Shown in pieces: positions 16,782-25,355 of a stretch of 64,000 nucleotides of DNA. This stretch comes from Rodentibacter haemolyticus (GTDB lineage Bacteria > Pseudomonadota > Gammaproteobacteria > Enterobacterales > Pasteurellaceae). The notes under the pieces are model-generated. The model saw nothing but the letters and a program-made list of their open reading frames with translations, made no database searches and had not been told where the DNA came from. The DNA is taken from positions 310,001 through 374,000 of the forward strand of contig NZ_CP063056.1 in NCBI RefSeq assembly GCF_015356115.1, in the 5' to 3' direction. The translations under genes and the position numbers were made by a program. Numbering within the stretch: the stretch's first letter is position 1; the number at the start of each line of letters is the position of its first letter.

Positions 16782-18911
16782 CTAATGTAGAACTGACTTA
16801 GAAAGCGCTTCAAACGCTTCCACCGCCTCTTTATTAGGTTGATAATCATGCACACCTTCCCACCAAGAATCGGTGGTTCGATAGTGACTTCGCATATAAT
16901 CCGCAAGTTGCTGTAAAGATGATGGCATCATATCATCTTTATCTTCAACCGGCAGTGGCATCCGAATTTTCCATAATTGCGAACCCTCAATTAACGCGAA
17001 GGCTTGTCCTTTCGGGAGATTCGTAATGTCGGCTGCAGAAAGCATCGGCTTTGATTTTACCGTCACACGATCGCTTGTGCTGGAGCCAAAATCCTCATAT
17101 GAGTTCGGATTCGTATTATCACTCGAACCGGAAAGTGCCATCACTTCCAACACGTTTACTTCATGTAAGTTTTTAGTTAATACTTCCGCTGTGGCCTGTT
17201 CTTTAACACGTAGCATCACAAGCGTATTGAAGTTACCGATAATTTGACCTGCTTTCGCTTTATCTTGTGTACGTGCTTGAATATCAGAAATCGTTTGAGT
17301 ATAAGCCGTCACTTGAATCCCCGCACCACCGCCTTTGTTAATCAATGGAATAAATTCATCACCAATCAATTCATTAAATTCATCGCAATGCACATTTATG
17401 GCAATTTTACTTGGTTTTGCATTGGCTTGTTGAGGCAGTCCCTCATTGACACCAAACTTATAAATATGCCCCGCCATAGAAACCAAATCGGCAAACATGG
17501 AATTCCCCACTGCTGAAGCTACCGTTAAATCTGATAATGCATCCAAACCGATATACACAATGCCACGTTTACGAATTACCTCTTCCCAATCAAAGATAGG
17601 ACGGGTATCCGTGATATCCGAATAATCGGGAGAAAGCAATTCGGCCACTTTACCGGATGTCAGTTTTTCTAATAGCGGTAAAAGGCTGGCAACGATTTTA
17701 TCAAAGTAGGTTTTGTCATAACGTACTGCACTACACAAACCATCTAATACCGGGTCAAAAATTTGTTCATCACGAATATATTGATCAACGGCAATCACTT
17801 CCGGACTACGCCCTCTCATTGAAAGTGCCGCTTTGTTAGGATCAATTTTTGCAGCCGCCTCTAATATCATTAACCAAATTTTTTTATCTTTCCGCTCAAA
17901 ATAAAATTTTGCATAGTCCAAGAATAGCGAATCAATACTTCTAACATAACGGCCAATTTGTTCATAATTTGGACGTCTACCGAGTTCAACTAATGCACGT
18001 GCAATAATATTGACGAATCTCCAGGCGAATTCCTTAAAAGCCGCCGAATTACCGGCTCCACTTAGTTGACCGGAAATTCGAGAAGCCACTTCGGTAATTT
18101 TATTAAAACGACCTACTGCGTTATAACGCGCTGAAATATCGGGCCACCCCAAATGAAAGACGTAAAATTCTTTCTCACGTCCTGCACGCTTGGCTTCGGC
18201 ATACATTCGTTTAAGAATGTCCGCATCCCCTTTCGGATCGATAAATATCACCACCTCGCGCTCTTCAAACGTGCTCCCCCGGTTAATATCTTGTGTCACA
18301 AAGGTTTCAGCAAGTCGTGTCTTCCCAACCCGAGTCGTACCTAATACCAACATATGACCAACACGACTGCTCAGAGGAACGGTCACATCCATTTCATTTA
18401 GCTCGATACCATGAATGGCAGGAATTCCCTCAACAGGCGGTAACGGTCTAAACGGATTAAAAGGACTATCTTTTGAAGTCAATTTCGCAATAAAACTATC
18501 ACGATGTTTCTTCTCAAATTCCCGAACACAAGTGAATGTTTTTGAGGGAAGCATATATTTTTCCGCAGACTGTTGGAAACAATCATGTAATCGTTGAGTA
18601 TGTTTTTGTTGCCAACGAAAACCTTTCCCTAAAAAAAGATCGCGTTTTAACACCGGTATTTGTTTACTGGTCAATGCATAATGCGGTAAACGTTTTAAAT
18701 TTCGATGGTAACGTAAAATCTGCCATCCTTCATGTGCACGTTTAGCACCTATTAAGCCAAATCCGGCCGCCAGTCCATAACCGACATGCGGTTGTAATGC
18801 CACCGCCCAAGGTGCATAAGCACATAGTCCGGCAGACATAGTACAAACAGCAGTTGTATAAAACTCAACCGGCGGACGTAGTAACGCTTCAACAAGATAT
18901 TTATTACTCAT
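16782..18911 (-). CDS. traD: Type IV coupling protein, TraD-like (TIGR03743 family)
   Basis: 709 residues. Two N-terminal membrane segments (about 17-57) anchor the hexameric ATPase. Walker A reads GTTRVGKT near residue 192, with Arg in place of the first conserved Gly of the loop; the Walker B strand with an acidic pair (NVHCDEFNEL) is near residue 508. Coupling proteins bring the relaxase-bound strand to the secretion channel. The length and flanking TIGR03747/TIGR03765 genes match the SXT/ICE TraD family. AAGGTGAAAT precedes the ATG. Confidence 0.93.
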   Translation of the reverse strand: MSNKYLVEALLRPPVEFYTTAVCTMSAGLCAYAPWAVALQPHVGYGLAAGFGLIGAKRAHEGWQILRYHRNLKRLPHYALTSKQIPVLKRDLFLGKGFRWQQKHTQRLHDCFQQSAEKYMLPSKTFTCVREFEKKHRDSFIAKLTSKDSPFNPFRPLPPVEGIPAIHGIELNEMDVTVPLSSRVGHMLVLGTTRVGKTRLAETFVTQDINRGSTFEEREVVIFIDPKGDADILKRMYAEAKRAGREKEFYVFHLGWPDISARYNAVGRFNKITEVASRISGQLSGAGNSAAFKEFAWRFVNIIARALVELGRRPNYEQIGRYVRSIDSLFLDYAKFYFERKDKKIWLMILEAAAKIDPNKAALSMRGRSPEVIAVDQYIRDEQIFDPVLDGLCSAVRYDKTYFDKIVASLLPLLEKLTSGKVAELLSPDYSDITDTRPIFDWEEVIRKRGIVYIGLDALSDLTVASAVGNSMFADLVSMAGHIYKFGVNEGLPQQANAKPSKIAINVHCDEFNELIGDEFIPLINKGGGAGIQVTAYTQTISDIQARTQDKAKAGQIIGNFNTLVMLRVKEQATAEVLTKNLHEVNVLEVMALSGSSDNTNPNSYEDFGSSTSDRVTVKSKPMLSAADITNLPKGQAFALIEGSQLWKIRMPLPVEDKDDMMPSSLQQLADYMRSHYRTTDSWWEGVHDYQPNKEAVEAFEALSKSVLH

Positions 18912-18925
18912 ATTTCACCTTATGT

Positions 18926-19432
18926 TTACTGGCTAATCTGCGATTCAGTTATCAATAATGGATAATGATGAATACCAATACGATCTGCAAGAGAATCCGC
19001 CGAAACCAGCATTAAAGATAATTCCGGAGCGAGACTACGTAATTGTGCGAGTTCCTCCGGTGTATTGACATTAATGATGAGTCCGGTTGCAGAGAGTTTA
19101 ATCAGATCTTGATAACGTGTTTTTAACCATTGTTTTGATACATCATCCGCACCAATGAGGAAAATAGGCATAGCTCCGGGCAAATGCACTTGTTTAGTTT
19201 CGACTTCTCCGACTTGCCATTTATGAGAGATGACGGGCAACAACATGCTTTCTGAAATCTCTCCGGAAATGGCATCAGGGTGAACAGGTGCATTTTGTGA
19301 GTGTACCGGCTGAATACCTTCATAAAATCTGACCGCACTTTCTCCGCCTAAATCCGCAATGACTTCTAATTCTGCGGAGGCATGCACAGAAAATAGCAAT
19401 CCACACCCTAAAAAATACTTTAATTTCTTCAT
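18926..19432 (-). CDS. TIGR03765 family ICE protein (periplasmic)
   Basis: 168 residues with a signal peptide (KKLKYFLGCGLLFSVHASA) and an alpha/beta C-terminal part (DLIKLSATGLIINVNTPEEL, LMLVSADSLADRIGIHHYP). This pattern fits the TIGR03765/PFL_4695 ICE proteins, always found beside traD. The start overlaps the M41-like gene stop by 4 bp. It may be periplasmic and thioredoxin-fold-like; the biochemical role is unknown. A DNA uptake sequence lies at 19332-19340. Confidence 0.82.
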   Translation of the reverse strand: MKKLKYFLGCGLLFSVHASAELEVIADLGGESAVRFYEGIQPVHSQNAPVHPDAISGEISESMLLPVISHKWQVGEVETKQVHLPGAMPIFLIGADDVSKQWLKTRYQDLIKLSATGLIINVNTPEELAQLRSLAPELSLMLVSADSLADRIGIHHYPLLITESQISQ

Positions 19433-20436
19433 GAATTTTGCCCTAATCGTTTATCTACAATATGCTTGATTTCGTCATACTCCTCCACGAGACGCCATTT
19501 ATCACTAAATTTTTCAAAACGACCAAATGGAAAAGGAAAGTCTTCCGGAAAGGTGATATTTACTTGCTGAAAAAATTGAATAATCTCGTCACCATATAAA
19601 ATCTTTTTTTCGATAAGCATTGAAGTAAGTTGTTTATAGATAGGTAAATTCAAACTAAAAAAGGTTTGTAATAGCTGCGTTTGTTTTGCTTTTAAGGCAT
19701 TTAATTTTTCTTCATTTGCATTGAACTCAAACTGAGATAATGGCTCAATATAAAAAATATCCTCAAAATAGTTTTTTAAATAAACACCCGCAAAATTAAA
19801 CCATTCACAATTATCAGAAATAGAGCCTAACGAATTATCTTGCAATAAAATACTTTCGCCCTCACGACCGGCAAGTAAAGTGAGCATTTCCCATTCAATA
19901 AATAATCGACTTTGTGTTACACGTTTAGAAACAAAAGCTGACACATATCCTAAACTTGTTGTTTCATCCGTTTGTTCTTTCACTTCCACCTTCATAGATG
20001 GCGGCAATTGACCTAATGCGGCATAAACCAAAAGATGACCAGCTTCGTGTGCGCCAACATATTGAATATCTTTGGGTGTCATTTTTCTATGGATGACTAT
20101 GCCTCCTCCATAGGCTCTACCTTGTTCATATTCTTTTTGACGGAAAATGGAACAAAAGAATCGCACTATTTTTTCAGCGAGAACAAGAAACACGGCAAAG
20201 GAAAAACAAAAGCGATACAAATCAGTAAAATACTGGCGATACTCAGCCGTATTAGGTTTTATTGCCGTAAGCTCAGATAAGGTTGTTTCAAAACTCTCCG
20301 GTGAAAAACGATATAACCAAAAGAAACCATAGAGGGCGAATGACGAGACAACAGCATTTATTGTCATGAGGACAACTTGACGTATAAATGGAAAAATATG
20401 TCCCCTCAAATGAGAAAATAACGGTATTTTAAACAT
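19429..20436 (-). CDS. M41 (FtsH-type) metallopeptidase-like membrane protein without an AAA domain
   Basis: 335 residues. Two hydrophobic segments (about 20-42 and 75-95) are followed by a zinc-protease signature HEAGH at residues 130-134, in the FtsH-like context VGAHEAGHLLVYAALG. A second block LLAGREGESILL (187-198) and SISDN (Asp about 208) correspond to the FtsH region that supplies the third zinc ligand. There is no AAA+ module. It could process or turn over conjugation proteins at the inner membrane. It lies between the transglycosylase and TIGR03765 genes and is coupled to the latter. Confidence 0.72.
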   Translation of the reverse strand: MFKIPLFSHLRGHIFPFIRQVVLMTINAVVSSFALYGFFWLYRFSPESFETTLSELTAIKPNTAEYRQYFTDLYRFCFSFAVFLVLAEKIVRFFCSIFRQKEYEQGRAYGGGIVIHRKMTPKDIQYVGAHEAGHLLVYAALGQLPPSMKVEVKEQTDETTSLGYVSAFVSKRVTQSRLFIEWEMLTLLAGREGESILLQDNSLGSISDNCEWFNFAGVYLKNYFEDIFYIEPLSQFEFNANEEKLNALKAKQTQLLQTFFSLNLPIYKQLTSMLIEKKILYGDEIIQFFQQVNITFPEDFPFPFGRFEKFSDKWRLVEEYDEIKHIVDKRLGQNS

Positions 20437-20447
20437 CTTAATTCCTA

Positions 20448-21221
20448 CTACATCTTTGTTGGATTAACCCAAGTCATTTGAGCATCTGATGGTTCAATCC
20501 AAATAATAGATGGATTATTGACCGCACTTTGATGTGATGATGACATTGATCCTATTTTTGATTTTTGCTCATATCGTGGCTTAACCCATACCATTTCAGT
20601 TTCCTTTTGGGTAACCGGCATAAAATTGGCAATCGATTTATGGCTGTTATATCGCCCCTTTTGATAAGCGATGAATTGCTTTACCGACATTCCACGCTTC
20701 ATCCCATTGCGTTGCATGTTGCGAATATCTTCAGGTGTAGAACACCCTAAGATAGCTCGATGTAAGCCGTCTAAGCCGATATTATGAGCTAAATAGAGAT
20801 TCTCATCCGTTGGCTTAATCCCTCTTTCGGCAAACTGTTCTAGATGCCAGCGAGCATAAAGTGCGGTTGCAAGCGTATTAATATATCGGTTATGACGTGG
20901 ATCTGTGCGAGTATTTCGATTTTTAGCCGTTATAGGACGCATCCCGATACGATATCCTTCAACCGTATTAGCAAGAGAATTCCAGGTTCTCACCGTAAAT
21001 TGTCCGACCCCGGTTGCACCGGTCGGAGAAATATTCCCCTTCCAACCATTTTCAATTTTCACCAACCCACGTAACATTGCTTCACTAACTTGATAACGGC
21101 TTGCCGATTCTTTAATGTAACCATCAATTTCATGCCCAAACCCTTCGAATCCGGCTTGAGTAACCAAAGGCAAAAAAAGAAGGAAATAACCAAATTTTAT
21201 TAATAAGCGAGATTTATCCAC
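20448..21221 (-). CDS. Lytic transglycosylase of the ICE
   Basis: 257 residues with a signal peptide and an SLT/lysozyme-like domain: Glu57 in LVKIENGW is the likely catalytic acid, followed by PTGATGVGQF (about 66-75) and a later YLAHNIGLDGLHRAILG block. Such enzymes open the cell wall for the conjugation apparatus. The start appears to be GTG at 21221, immediately before the signal peptide and overlapping the TIGR03759 gene by 22 bp; no nearby ATG would keep the signal. Two DNA uptake sequences lie in the gene (20521-20529, 20859-20867). Confidence 0.88.
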   Translation of the reverse strand: MDKSRLLIKFGYFLLFLPLVTQAGFEGFGHEIDGYIKESASRYQVSEAMLRGLVKIENGWKGNISPTGATGVGQFTVRTWNSLANTVEGYRIGMRPITAKNRNTRTDPRHNRYINTLATALYARWHLEQFAERGIKPTDENLYLAHNIGLDGLHRAILGCSTPEDIRNMQRNGMKRGMSVKQFIAYQKGRYNSHKSIANFMPVTQKETEMVWVKPRYEQKSKIGSMSSSHQSAVNNPSIIWIEPSDAQMTWVNPTKM

Positions 21222-21967
21222 TGCCCTTCCCTATCAACGCCAAATGCAGCCGGCATTTTTCCTTTTGCGTATTTAGCCCAACTCAAATTGAGATCGTGAT
21301 TTAACGTAATTTGACGTTTTTTCACCTTTTCAACATTGATATGATTTGCCAACGCCCAATCACGGATCTTGTTATCGTCTTTTTTACTATCTACAACGTA
21401 GATATCTACTTGCATATCGCCGGCATAATTTAGTAATTTCCTCATATCACTAACGCACGCTTTACAGTCATCAATACGGGTGAAGTAAATGATTCGATGA
21501 ATATTGCCTGATTGAATCTGACTATCCCCCACTTTGAACGGTAAAATGTCAGGATATAATTCATTAAATACTCTTGTATAGGTGATTTGAAACGCGATTT
21601 CTTTTTCTGCGCGTTCAAATTCTTTACGAGCCAATAACCGCGCATAACGGACTCGTTCCTCCTCCGTATTCGCCTCAACACCAAGTGCTGTGAGTGGATC
21701 AATATTCGGAGTCCAAACACCTCGTGCCCCCTCTTTCATTAGCGTTTCATATTTCCGCCAATCCTGCTCGGTTAATCCCCATTCATTCCACTTATTTTCA
21801 ATGGAGGGCGTGATTTGAGTTTGTTGTTGAGTTGATACATTTGATTGGGAAAGAACTTGCCTCGTTAAGCTTTCATTTTGAGAGACTGAATCTGCTAAAG
21901 CAGGGATACTCAATGAAAGTGAAATCAAGGAAAAGGAAAAACGGAGGAGATATTTAAAAGATTTCAT
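21200..21967 (-). CDS. TIGR03759 family ICE protein (periplasmic)
   Basis: 255 residues from the ATG at 21967. A signal peptide is followed by a Gln/Ser-rich region, a helical segment (WTPNIDPLTALGVEANTEEERVRYARL), and a C-terminal thioredoxin-like region with CKAC (about residue 168). The order PilL-N, TIGR03759, transglycosylase is standard for this ICE class. The family's role is unknown; a redox or scaffold role in the periplasm is possible. Confidence 0.85.
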   Translation of the reverse strand: MKSFKYLLRFSFSLISLSLSIPALADSVSQNESLTRQVLSQSNVSTQQQTQITPSIENKWNEWGLTEQDWRKYETLMKEGARGVWTPNIDPLTALGVEANTEEERVRYARLLARKEFERAEKEIAFQITYTRVFNELYPDILPFKVGDSQIQSGNIHRIIYFTRIDDCKACVSDMRKLLNYAGDMQVDIYVVDSKKDDNKIRDWALANHINVEKVKKRQITLNHDLNLSWAKYAKGKMPAAFGVDREGQWINLAY

Positions 21968-22056
21968 AGTCGCACCAATAAACAAAATCATTGAGGCGAC
22001 TATGCCAAAATGGAGAAAAAATCGTAATGAAAAATTCTATCGTGATTAAAAATAAT

Positions 22057-22743
22057 TTACTTCATTCCTACGTCCGCTTCTACACGATCTCTAGGTTGAG
22101 AAGATACCGGAATGAAAGCACGTTTTTCAAAACAAACCTGACGTTGAGTATCATCAACAATCAGTTCAAATGCCTCACCAACAAGCATTTGTAATGCATC
22201 ACGTAATCGCATTGAGCCAAATTTGTAATGAACTTTTGGTAAAGGTCGTCCGAATAATTGACGAACATCTCCATCTGCGGGGAAATGACATAAATTATAT
22301 CCGGTATTATTTAAGGTCGTTTGCAATCCTTGGCGTACAGTTGCCGTATATTGTTTTTTCTTCACCGGTACATTGACATCAACTAACTGCTCCAAAAGAT
22401 ATTTTTGTCCCCCAATCGGTGCACTCGTCACAAGCGTATAGCGCCCGTAACGAATAACTTCAGGATATTCTTCATAAGTCGTATCTGTATAGATATCATC
22501 TCGAACTTTACGATAAGGATTAACTTTTTGAATTTTATTTTGCTCCAGTCCTTCTGCTCGTACTGTTGTATTATGAGTCGTCGTCGGAATATTTGTAGGC
22601 TGAGTAGTCGTTACCACAGGCTTTTCCGGCATTGGAATACCGGGAGAAAGCGCATTATCCTCCGTTACAACAGAGGCTTTTTTCGCACACCCGAAAAGCA
22701 TCAATGTAGAAACAATAGCGAGTGTTAAAACCGTTTTTTTCAT
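22057..22743 (-). CDS. PilL N-terminal-domain lipoprotein of the ICE (TIGR03748-like)
   Basis: 228 residues from the ATG at 22743. A lipobox (LMLFGC, Cys about residue 19) predicts an outer-membrane lipoprotein. The C-terminal domain (TTLNNTGYNLCHF, FGRPLPKVHYKFGSMRLRDALQMLVG) is the PilL-N/secretin-associated fold of PFGI-1-class ICEs. In elements with a type IV pilus operon it precedes other pil genes; here none are visible, so it opens the leftward conjugation operon. Confidence 0.87.
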   Translation of the reverse strand: MKKTVLTLAIVSTLMLFGCAKKASVVTEDNALSPGIPMPEKPVVTTTQPTNIPTTTHNTTVRAEGLEQNKIQKVNPYRKVRDDIYTDTTYEEYPEVIRYGRYTLVTSAPIGGQKYLLEQLVDVNVPVKKKQYTATVRQGLQTTLNNTGYNLCHFPADGDVRQLFGRPLPKVHYKFGSMRLRDALQMLVGEAFELIVDDTQRQVCFEKRAFIPVSSQPRDRVEADVGMK

Positions 22744-22843
22744 AGGCACCTCAAGTTTTATAAAATAAAAGAAACATCATTACTATGCAAAAAACAAGCA
22801 TTCTTTTTAAGAAAAAAACAGAAAAAAGATTTAAACAATTAAA

Positions 22844-22874
22844 AAAGCATACCCAAAATAATCAGGTATGCTTT
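22844..22874 (-). terminator. Terminator of the 63-residue gene
   Basis: AAAGCATACC (22844-22853) pairs with GGTATGCTTT (22865-22874); on the minus strand a T run follows. It ends the small gene at 22889-23080 before the conjugation operon. Confidence 0.75.
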
Positions 22875-22888
22875 CACGTTTTATCAGG

Positions 22889-23080
22889 TTACCACCACGA
22901 ATCATAGAAAATCGTCAAACCTTGCTTGAGTTTAGCTCTTGCCTGTCGGACAAAATTCAAATCCCGCTCACGTTCTAATTCCCTATCCTCAGGGTATTTT
23001 TCAATATGTTCGGGTACCGTAAAATCTACGCCTTTTTCAGGTAGATAAGACATGGCATAAGCATAGGCATCTAATCCCAT
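22889..23080 (-). CDS. Small hypothetical protein
   Basis: 63 residues beginning MGLDAYAYAMSYLPEKG; GAGG upstream favours the ATG at 23080, although an ATG at 23095 is also in frame. The start resembles a widespread but uncharacterised group of small proteins opening with MGLD-Y. The middle is charged (EKYPEDRELERERDLNF). A copy of the repeated palindromic element (23111-23138) lies upstream and a terminator downstream, so it is a single-gene unit. Confidence 0.6.
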   Translation of the reverse strand: MGLDAYAYAMSYLPEKGVDFTVPEHIEKYPEDRELERERDLNFVRQARAKLKQGLTIFYDSWW

Positions 23081-23110
23081 ATTCAATTTCCTCATAGTTA
23101 ATGGGGAAAT

Positions 23111-23138
23111 TCTCACGGGGAAAATTTCACCGCCGGGT
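23111..23138. promoter_or_regulatory. Palindromic element, copy 1 (degenerate)
   Basis: Core GGGGAAAATTTC at 23117-23128 with partial outer arms (CTCAC, CGGGT). It is the weakest of four related elements, each just upstream of a leftward accessory gene or operon in 23.1-25.4 kb. Confidence 0.5.
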
Positions 23139-23151
23139 TTAAAGTGAAAGG

Positions 23152-23183
23152 AAAAACAGGTTACGTATCCGTAACCTGTTTTT
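23152..23183 (-). terminator. Terminator after the two-gene unit 23189-23882
   Basis: AAAAACAGGTTACG (23152-23165) pairs perfectly with CGTAACCTGTTTTT (23170-23183) around TATC, giving a 14-bp stem with T runs on both strands. Confidence 0.85.
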
Positions 23184-23188
23184 GATAG

Positions 23189-23425
23189 TTAAAATAAAGA
23201 AATATTTCTTCCCTTAATATCTTCAATCAAGTATTCAATAACACGACTAGAGACCCAAATTGCTACACTTGTGAGACCGAATGCTATGGATACTTTGGCG
23301 TAAAAAACTAGACTATGATCTTTTGTATATAACATAGTTATTACAATACATAATGATGAAGCAATACTAAGTAGTGCCACTATCAACATAGTCATATCAA
23401 TATAGGGTAATATTTTTTTCATCAT
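23189..23425 (-). CDS. Small membrane protein
   Basis: 78 residues from the ATG at 23425 (GGAA upstream). Two hydrophobic segments (about 10-32 and 43-62) and a charged C-terminus. It follows the 144-residue gene by 22 bp and precedes a strong terminator, so the two form a short operon under palindromic element copy 2. Function unknown. Confidence 0.6.
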   Translation of the reverse strand: MMKKILPYIDMTMLIVALLSIASSLCIVITMLYTKDHSLVFYAKVSIAFGLTSVAIWVSSRVIEYLIEDIKGRNISLF

Positions 23426-23447
23426 AAAAATTTCCTTATAGTTAAAC

Positions 23448-23882
23448 TTAAAACAGCTTTCTAGGTATATACAAAGTACAACCTCCGGATTCCACGATAT
23501 CAACAAATAAATACTGATATTTATCATAGAGTTTAACTAACGGATGTGTTCGATTTAATACACTACGGCAGATATAGGGCATACCCCAAAAATACCAAGG
23601 TATGGCTGAATCGTTCACATCGTATTTTTCAACTACATTGAACGCATCAACTGTGTCCAGGTAAGCAATATCTTGAGTGGATTTTTTTAATGCCACTGAG
23701 ATATCAGTATTCAACCGATATAAGATATCAGCCCAATCTGATGAAGACTGAGTACGTTGATGAAGATAATCTCGCAAATCCATCAAATCAGCTGAATAGA
23801 CACTCAATAGATAAATACTCTCTATCACGTCTTCATAAGTCGTACGGGATAAAGTGGGTAAAGGTAAATAAGTCGTTGTCAT
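23448..23882 (-). CDS. Hypothetical ICE protein
   Basis: 144 residues from the ATG at 23882, which has GGAGAAACAAG upstream; earlier in-frame starts run into the palindromic element. The protein is soluble and rich in Tyr, Asp and Leu, mostly helical in the first half (TYEDVIESIYLLSVYSAD). No motif is recognised. It heads a two-gene unit with the small membrane protein. Confidence 0.55.
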   Translation of the reverse strand: MTTTYLPLPTLSRTTYEDVIESIYLLSVYSADLMDLRDYLHQRTQSSSDWADILYRLNTDISVALKKSTQDIAYLDTVDAFNVVEKYDVNDSAIPWYFWGMPYICRSVLNRTHPLVKLYDKYQYLFVDIVESGGCTLYIPRKLF

Positions 23883-23925
23883 CTTGTTTCTCCAAAATAG
23901 AACGATAAAATTAGGGAGAAACATT

Positions 23926-23951
23926 CCCACCGGGAATATTTCCCCTGTGGG
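23926..23951. promoter_or_regulatory. Palindromic element, copy 2
   Basis: CCCAC (23926-23930), core GGGAATATTTCCC (23932-23944), GTGGG (23947-23951): nested inverted repeats about 45 bp upstream of the ATG at 23882. GGGAGAAACATT on its left side is shared with copies 3 and 4. Confidence 0.65.
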
Positions 23952-23969
23952 CTAAAAAATTATTAAGAA

Positions 23970-24416
23970 TTACTCCGGTAATATTTTATTTTCTTGTGCA
24001 TACTGCAAAGAAAATTTGCGTTTACTAATAATCTGTTCGACCTTAGCTTCAGGCAAACCGGCGTCTAATAATTCAGTTCGTAAATCCTCAATAGCTTGAT
24101 TGAATCGTTGTCTAGCACGTTGAACACCTTCAACAATAAATTGAGCATTAAAATCATCTTTCAATTCATAAAACTGAATATTAGATGCACAAGAGGCAAA
24201 CCACTCAAATCGAGCTGCAACATCTTGTAATGCTAAAGTTCCATGTGCTTGTTTTATACCAATTTCACTAAGATAAACCGTGCCTTGAATATTGGTAAAC
24301 CCATATTGTTTCAAAACACGTTGAATATCGGCATAAGCATTGCGCCAACTTGAATTATGATAGCATCGTTCTAAACAATGCGTATCCATATCAAAAACGA
24401 TAAGCGTACGATCCAT
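23970..24416 (-). CDS. vapD: VapD family protein (Cas2-related endoribonuclease fold)
   Basis: 148 residues. The N-terminus (TLIVFDMDTHCLERCYHNSSWRNAYADI) with its FD-D core and the later GFTNIQGTVYLSE block match VapD, a small ribonuclease related in fold to Cas2 and known from Haemophilus and Helicobacter. Typical VapD is about 90-100 residues; this one has a C-terminal extension of about 45 residues (ARQRFNQAIEDLRTELLDAGL). It follows the DUF1640-like gene by 26 bp. In H. influenzae VapD is the toxin of a vapXD pair with the antitoxin encoded upstream, so that gene is the positional candidate for the partner. Confidence 0.8.
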   Translation of the reverse strand: MDRTLIVFDMDTHCLERCYHNSSWRNAYADIQRVLKQYGFTNIQGTVYLSEIGIKQAHGTLALQDVAARFEWFASCASNIQFYELKDDFNAQFIVEGVQRARQRFNQAIEDLRTELLDAGLPEAKVEQIISKRKFSLQYAQENKILPE

Positions 24417-24442
24417 AAGTATTCCATAAAGTTAAATCTAAG

Positions 24443-24736
24443 TTAGTTAATGAATTTCATTAAACCCATCAATACGCCAACTCCGGCAAGAATAAACCCT
24501 GCCATTTTGTACATCGCAGAGGTAAGGCGAACTTCAAGCTGAGACATATCATTTTTTAGCTCTGCTTTTAATTCTTTTAAATCCGCTTTAGTTACAAGTG
24601 GGCTTTGGCTTTGTTCTAGCGCCTCATCTAACGCATCAGCGATAGCCTCTGCCATTTCAGCAGATTGGTTGGCTTCTTGCAGTTTTTTTACAAAACGCAA
24701 TTTGTCAAAACGAATGGTAGACACAGCATTCTCCAT
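24443..24736 (-). CDS. DUF1640-like coiled-coil protein, possible VapD partner
   Basis: 97 residues: an N-terminal segment (TIRFDKLRFVKKLQEANQSAEMAEAIADAL), a charged coiled coil (KADLKELKAELKNDMSQLEVRL), and a C-terminal transmembrane helix (MAGFILAGVGVLMGLMKF). This is the DUF1640 architecture. The location directly before vapD suggests one transcript. Whether it neutralises VapD is inference from position only. Upstream lies the best copy of the palindromic element. Confidence 0.7.
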   Translation of the reverse strand: MENAVSTIRFDKLRFVKKLQEANQSAEMAEAIADALDEALEQSQSPLVTKADLKELKAELKNDMSQLEVRLTSAMYKMAGFILAGVGVLMGLMKFIN

Positions 24737-24778
24737 ACAATTTCTCCTAAGGTTGGTTAATCATATCACAAGGAGAAA

Positions 24779-24813
24779 TTACCCACGAAGGGAAAATTTT
24801 CCCCTGCGGGTAA
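24779..24813. promoter_or_regulatory. Palindromic element, copy 3 (best copy)
   Basis: Core GGGAAAATTTTCCC (24790-24803) is a perfect 14-bp palindrome, enclosed by TTACCC (24779-24784) and GGGTAA (24808-24813). It lies about 45 bp upstream of the DUF1640-like gene start. Confidence 0.7.
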
Positions 24814-24842
24814 TGGAAAAGCATCCATTATTTTGGTGAAAA

Positions 24843-24867
24843 AAAGACCAACAAACCGTTGGTCTTT
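24843..24867 (-). terminator. Terminator of the DUF3577 gene
   Basis: AAAGACCAAC pairs with GTTGGTCTTT around AAACC; the minus strand continues with a T run. It lies 16 bp after the stop of the DUF3577 gene. Confidence 0.85.
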
Positions 24868-24882
24868 ATCGTTGAATACTGA

Positions 24883-25317
24883 TTATTGGTTTTCACCTTT
24901 ATCAGCTGATTTAGCTTCTCGTTTATATTTAACTTCACCATCGATTTTAATCATATCGATTCGAATTAAACGTCCTTTTAGGGTTACGCCTACATCACCT
25001 TTTTTATGGTATTGCGTATCCTTTTTATAAGTAAAGGTATCCGTCCATATATCTGCGATGTTAAATGAAATCAGAACTTTTCTGTTTTCATCCCAGGCTT
25101 GCTCACAACGTTTAATCAAACTTTCAGCTTCTTTACCAACAACATTGGTGTCAAAATAACGATACTCCAAGTCATCGGAATCACCAACTAAAGCAGCGAT
25201 ACGACAAGCTAAAAAAGGTTTACCTTTTTTAGGATTGACCGTACGAATATCGCTTAAATAGCCAACGCCTGAAGTGTGTAAGTTAAAATAAGTTTTAGAA
25301 TCAGTTTGAGTAGACAT
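24883..25317 (-). CDS. STY4534 family ICE replication protein (DUF3577)
   Basis: 144 residues. The N-terminus (YFNLHTSGVGYLSDIRTVNPKKGKPFLACRIAAL) and the GVTLKGRLIRIDMIKIDG block match DUF3577, found in SPI-7/PFGI-1-class elements near topB and ssb. The strand-rich pattern suggests an OB-like nucleic-acid-binding fold, and a role in ICE DNA metabolism is assumed from context. It has its own terminator and palindromic element copy 4. Confidence 0.85.
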   Translation of the reverse strand: MSTQTDSKTYFNLHTSGVGYLSDIRTVNPKKGKPFLACRIAALVGDSDDLEYRYFDTNVVGKEAESLIKRCEQAWDENRKVLISFNIADIWTDTFTYKKDTQYHKKGDVGVTLKGRLIRIDMIKIDGEVKYKREAKSADKGENQ

Positions 25318-25355
25318 AATGTTTCTCCAGTATAAAAAAGCGGAGAAACATTCCT

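Noticed and set aside
22057..22743. Start of a type IV pilus (pil) operon
   Set aside because: Only the PilL-N-type lipoprotein is present; no pilN, pilQ, pilT or similar genes are near.
23970..24416. A Cas2 gene of a CRISPR system
   Set aside because: The protein shares the Cas2-like fold, but its sequence is VapD-like and there are no cas1, repeats or spacers.
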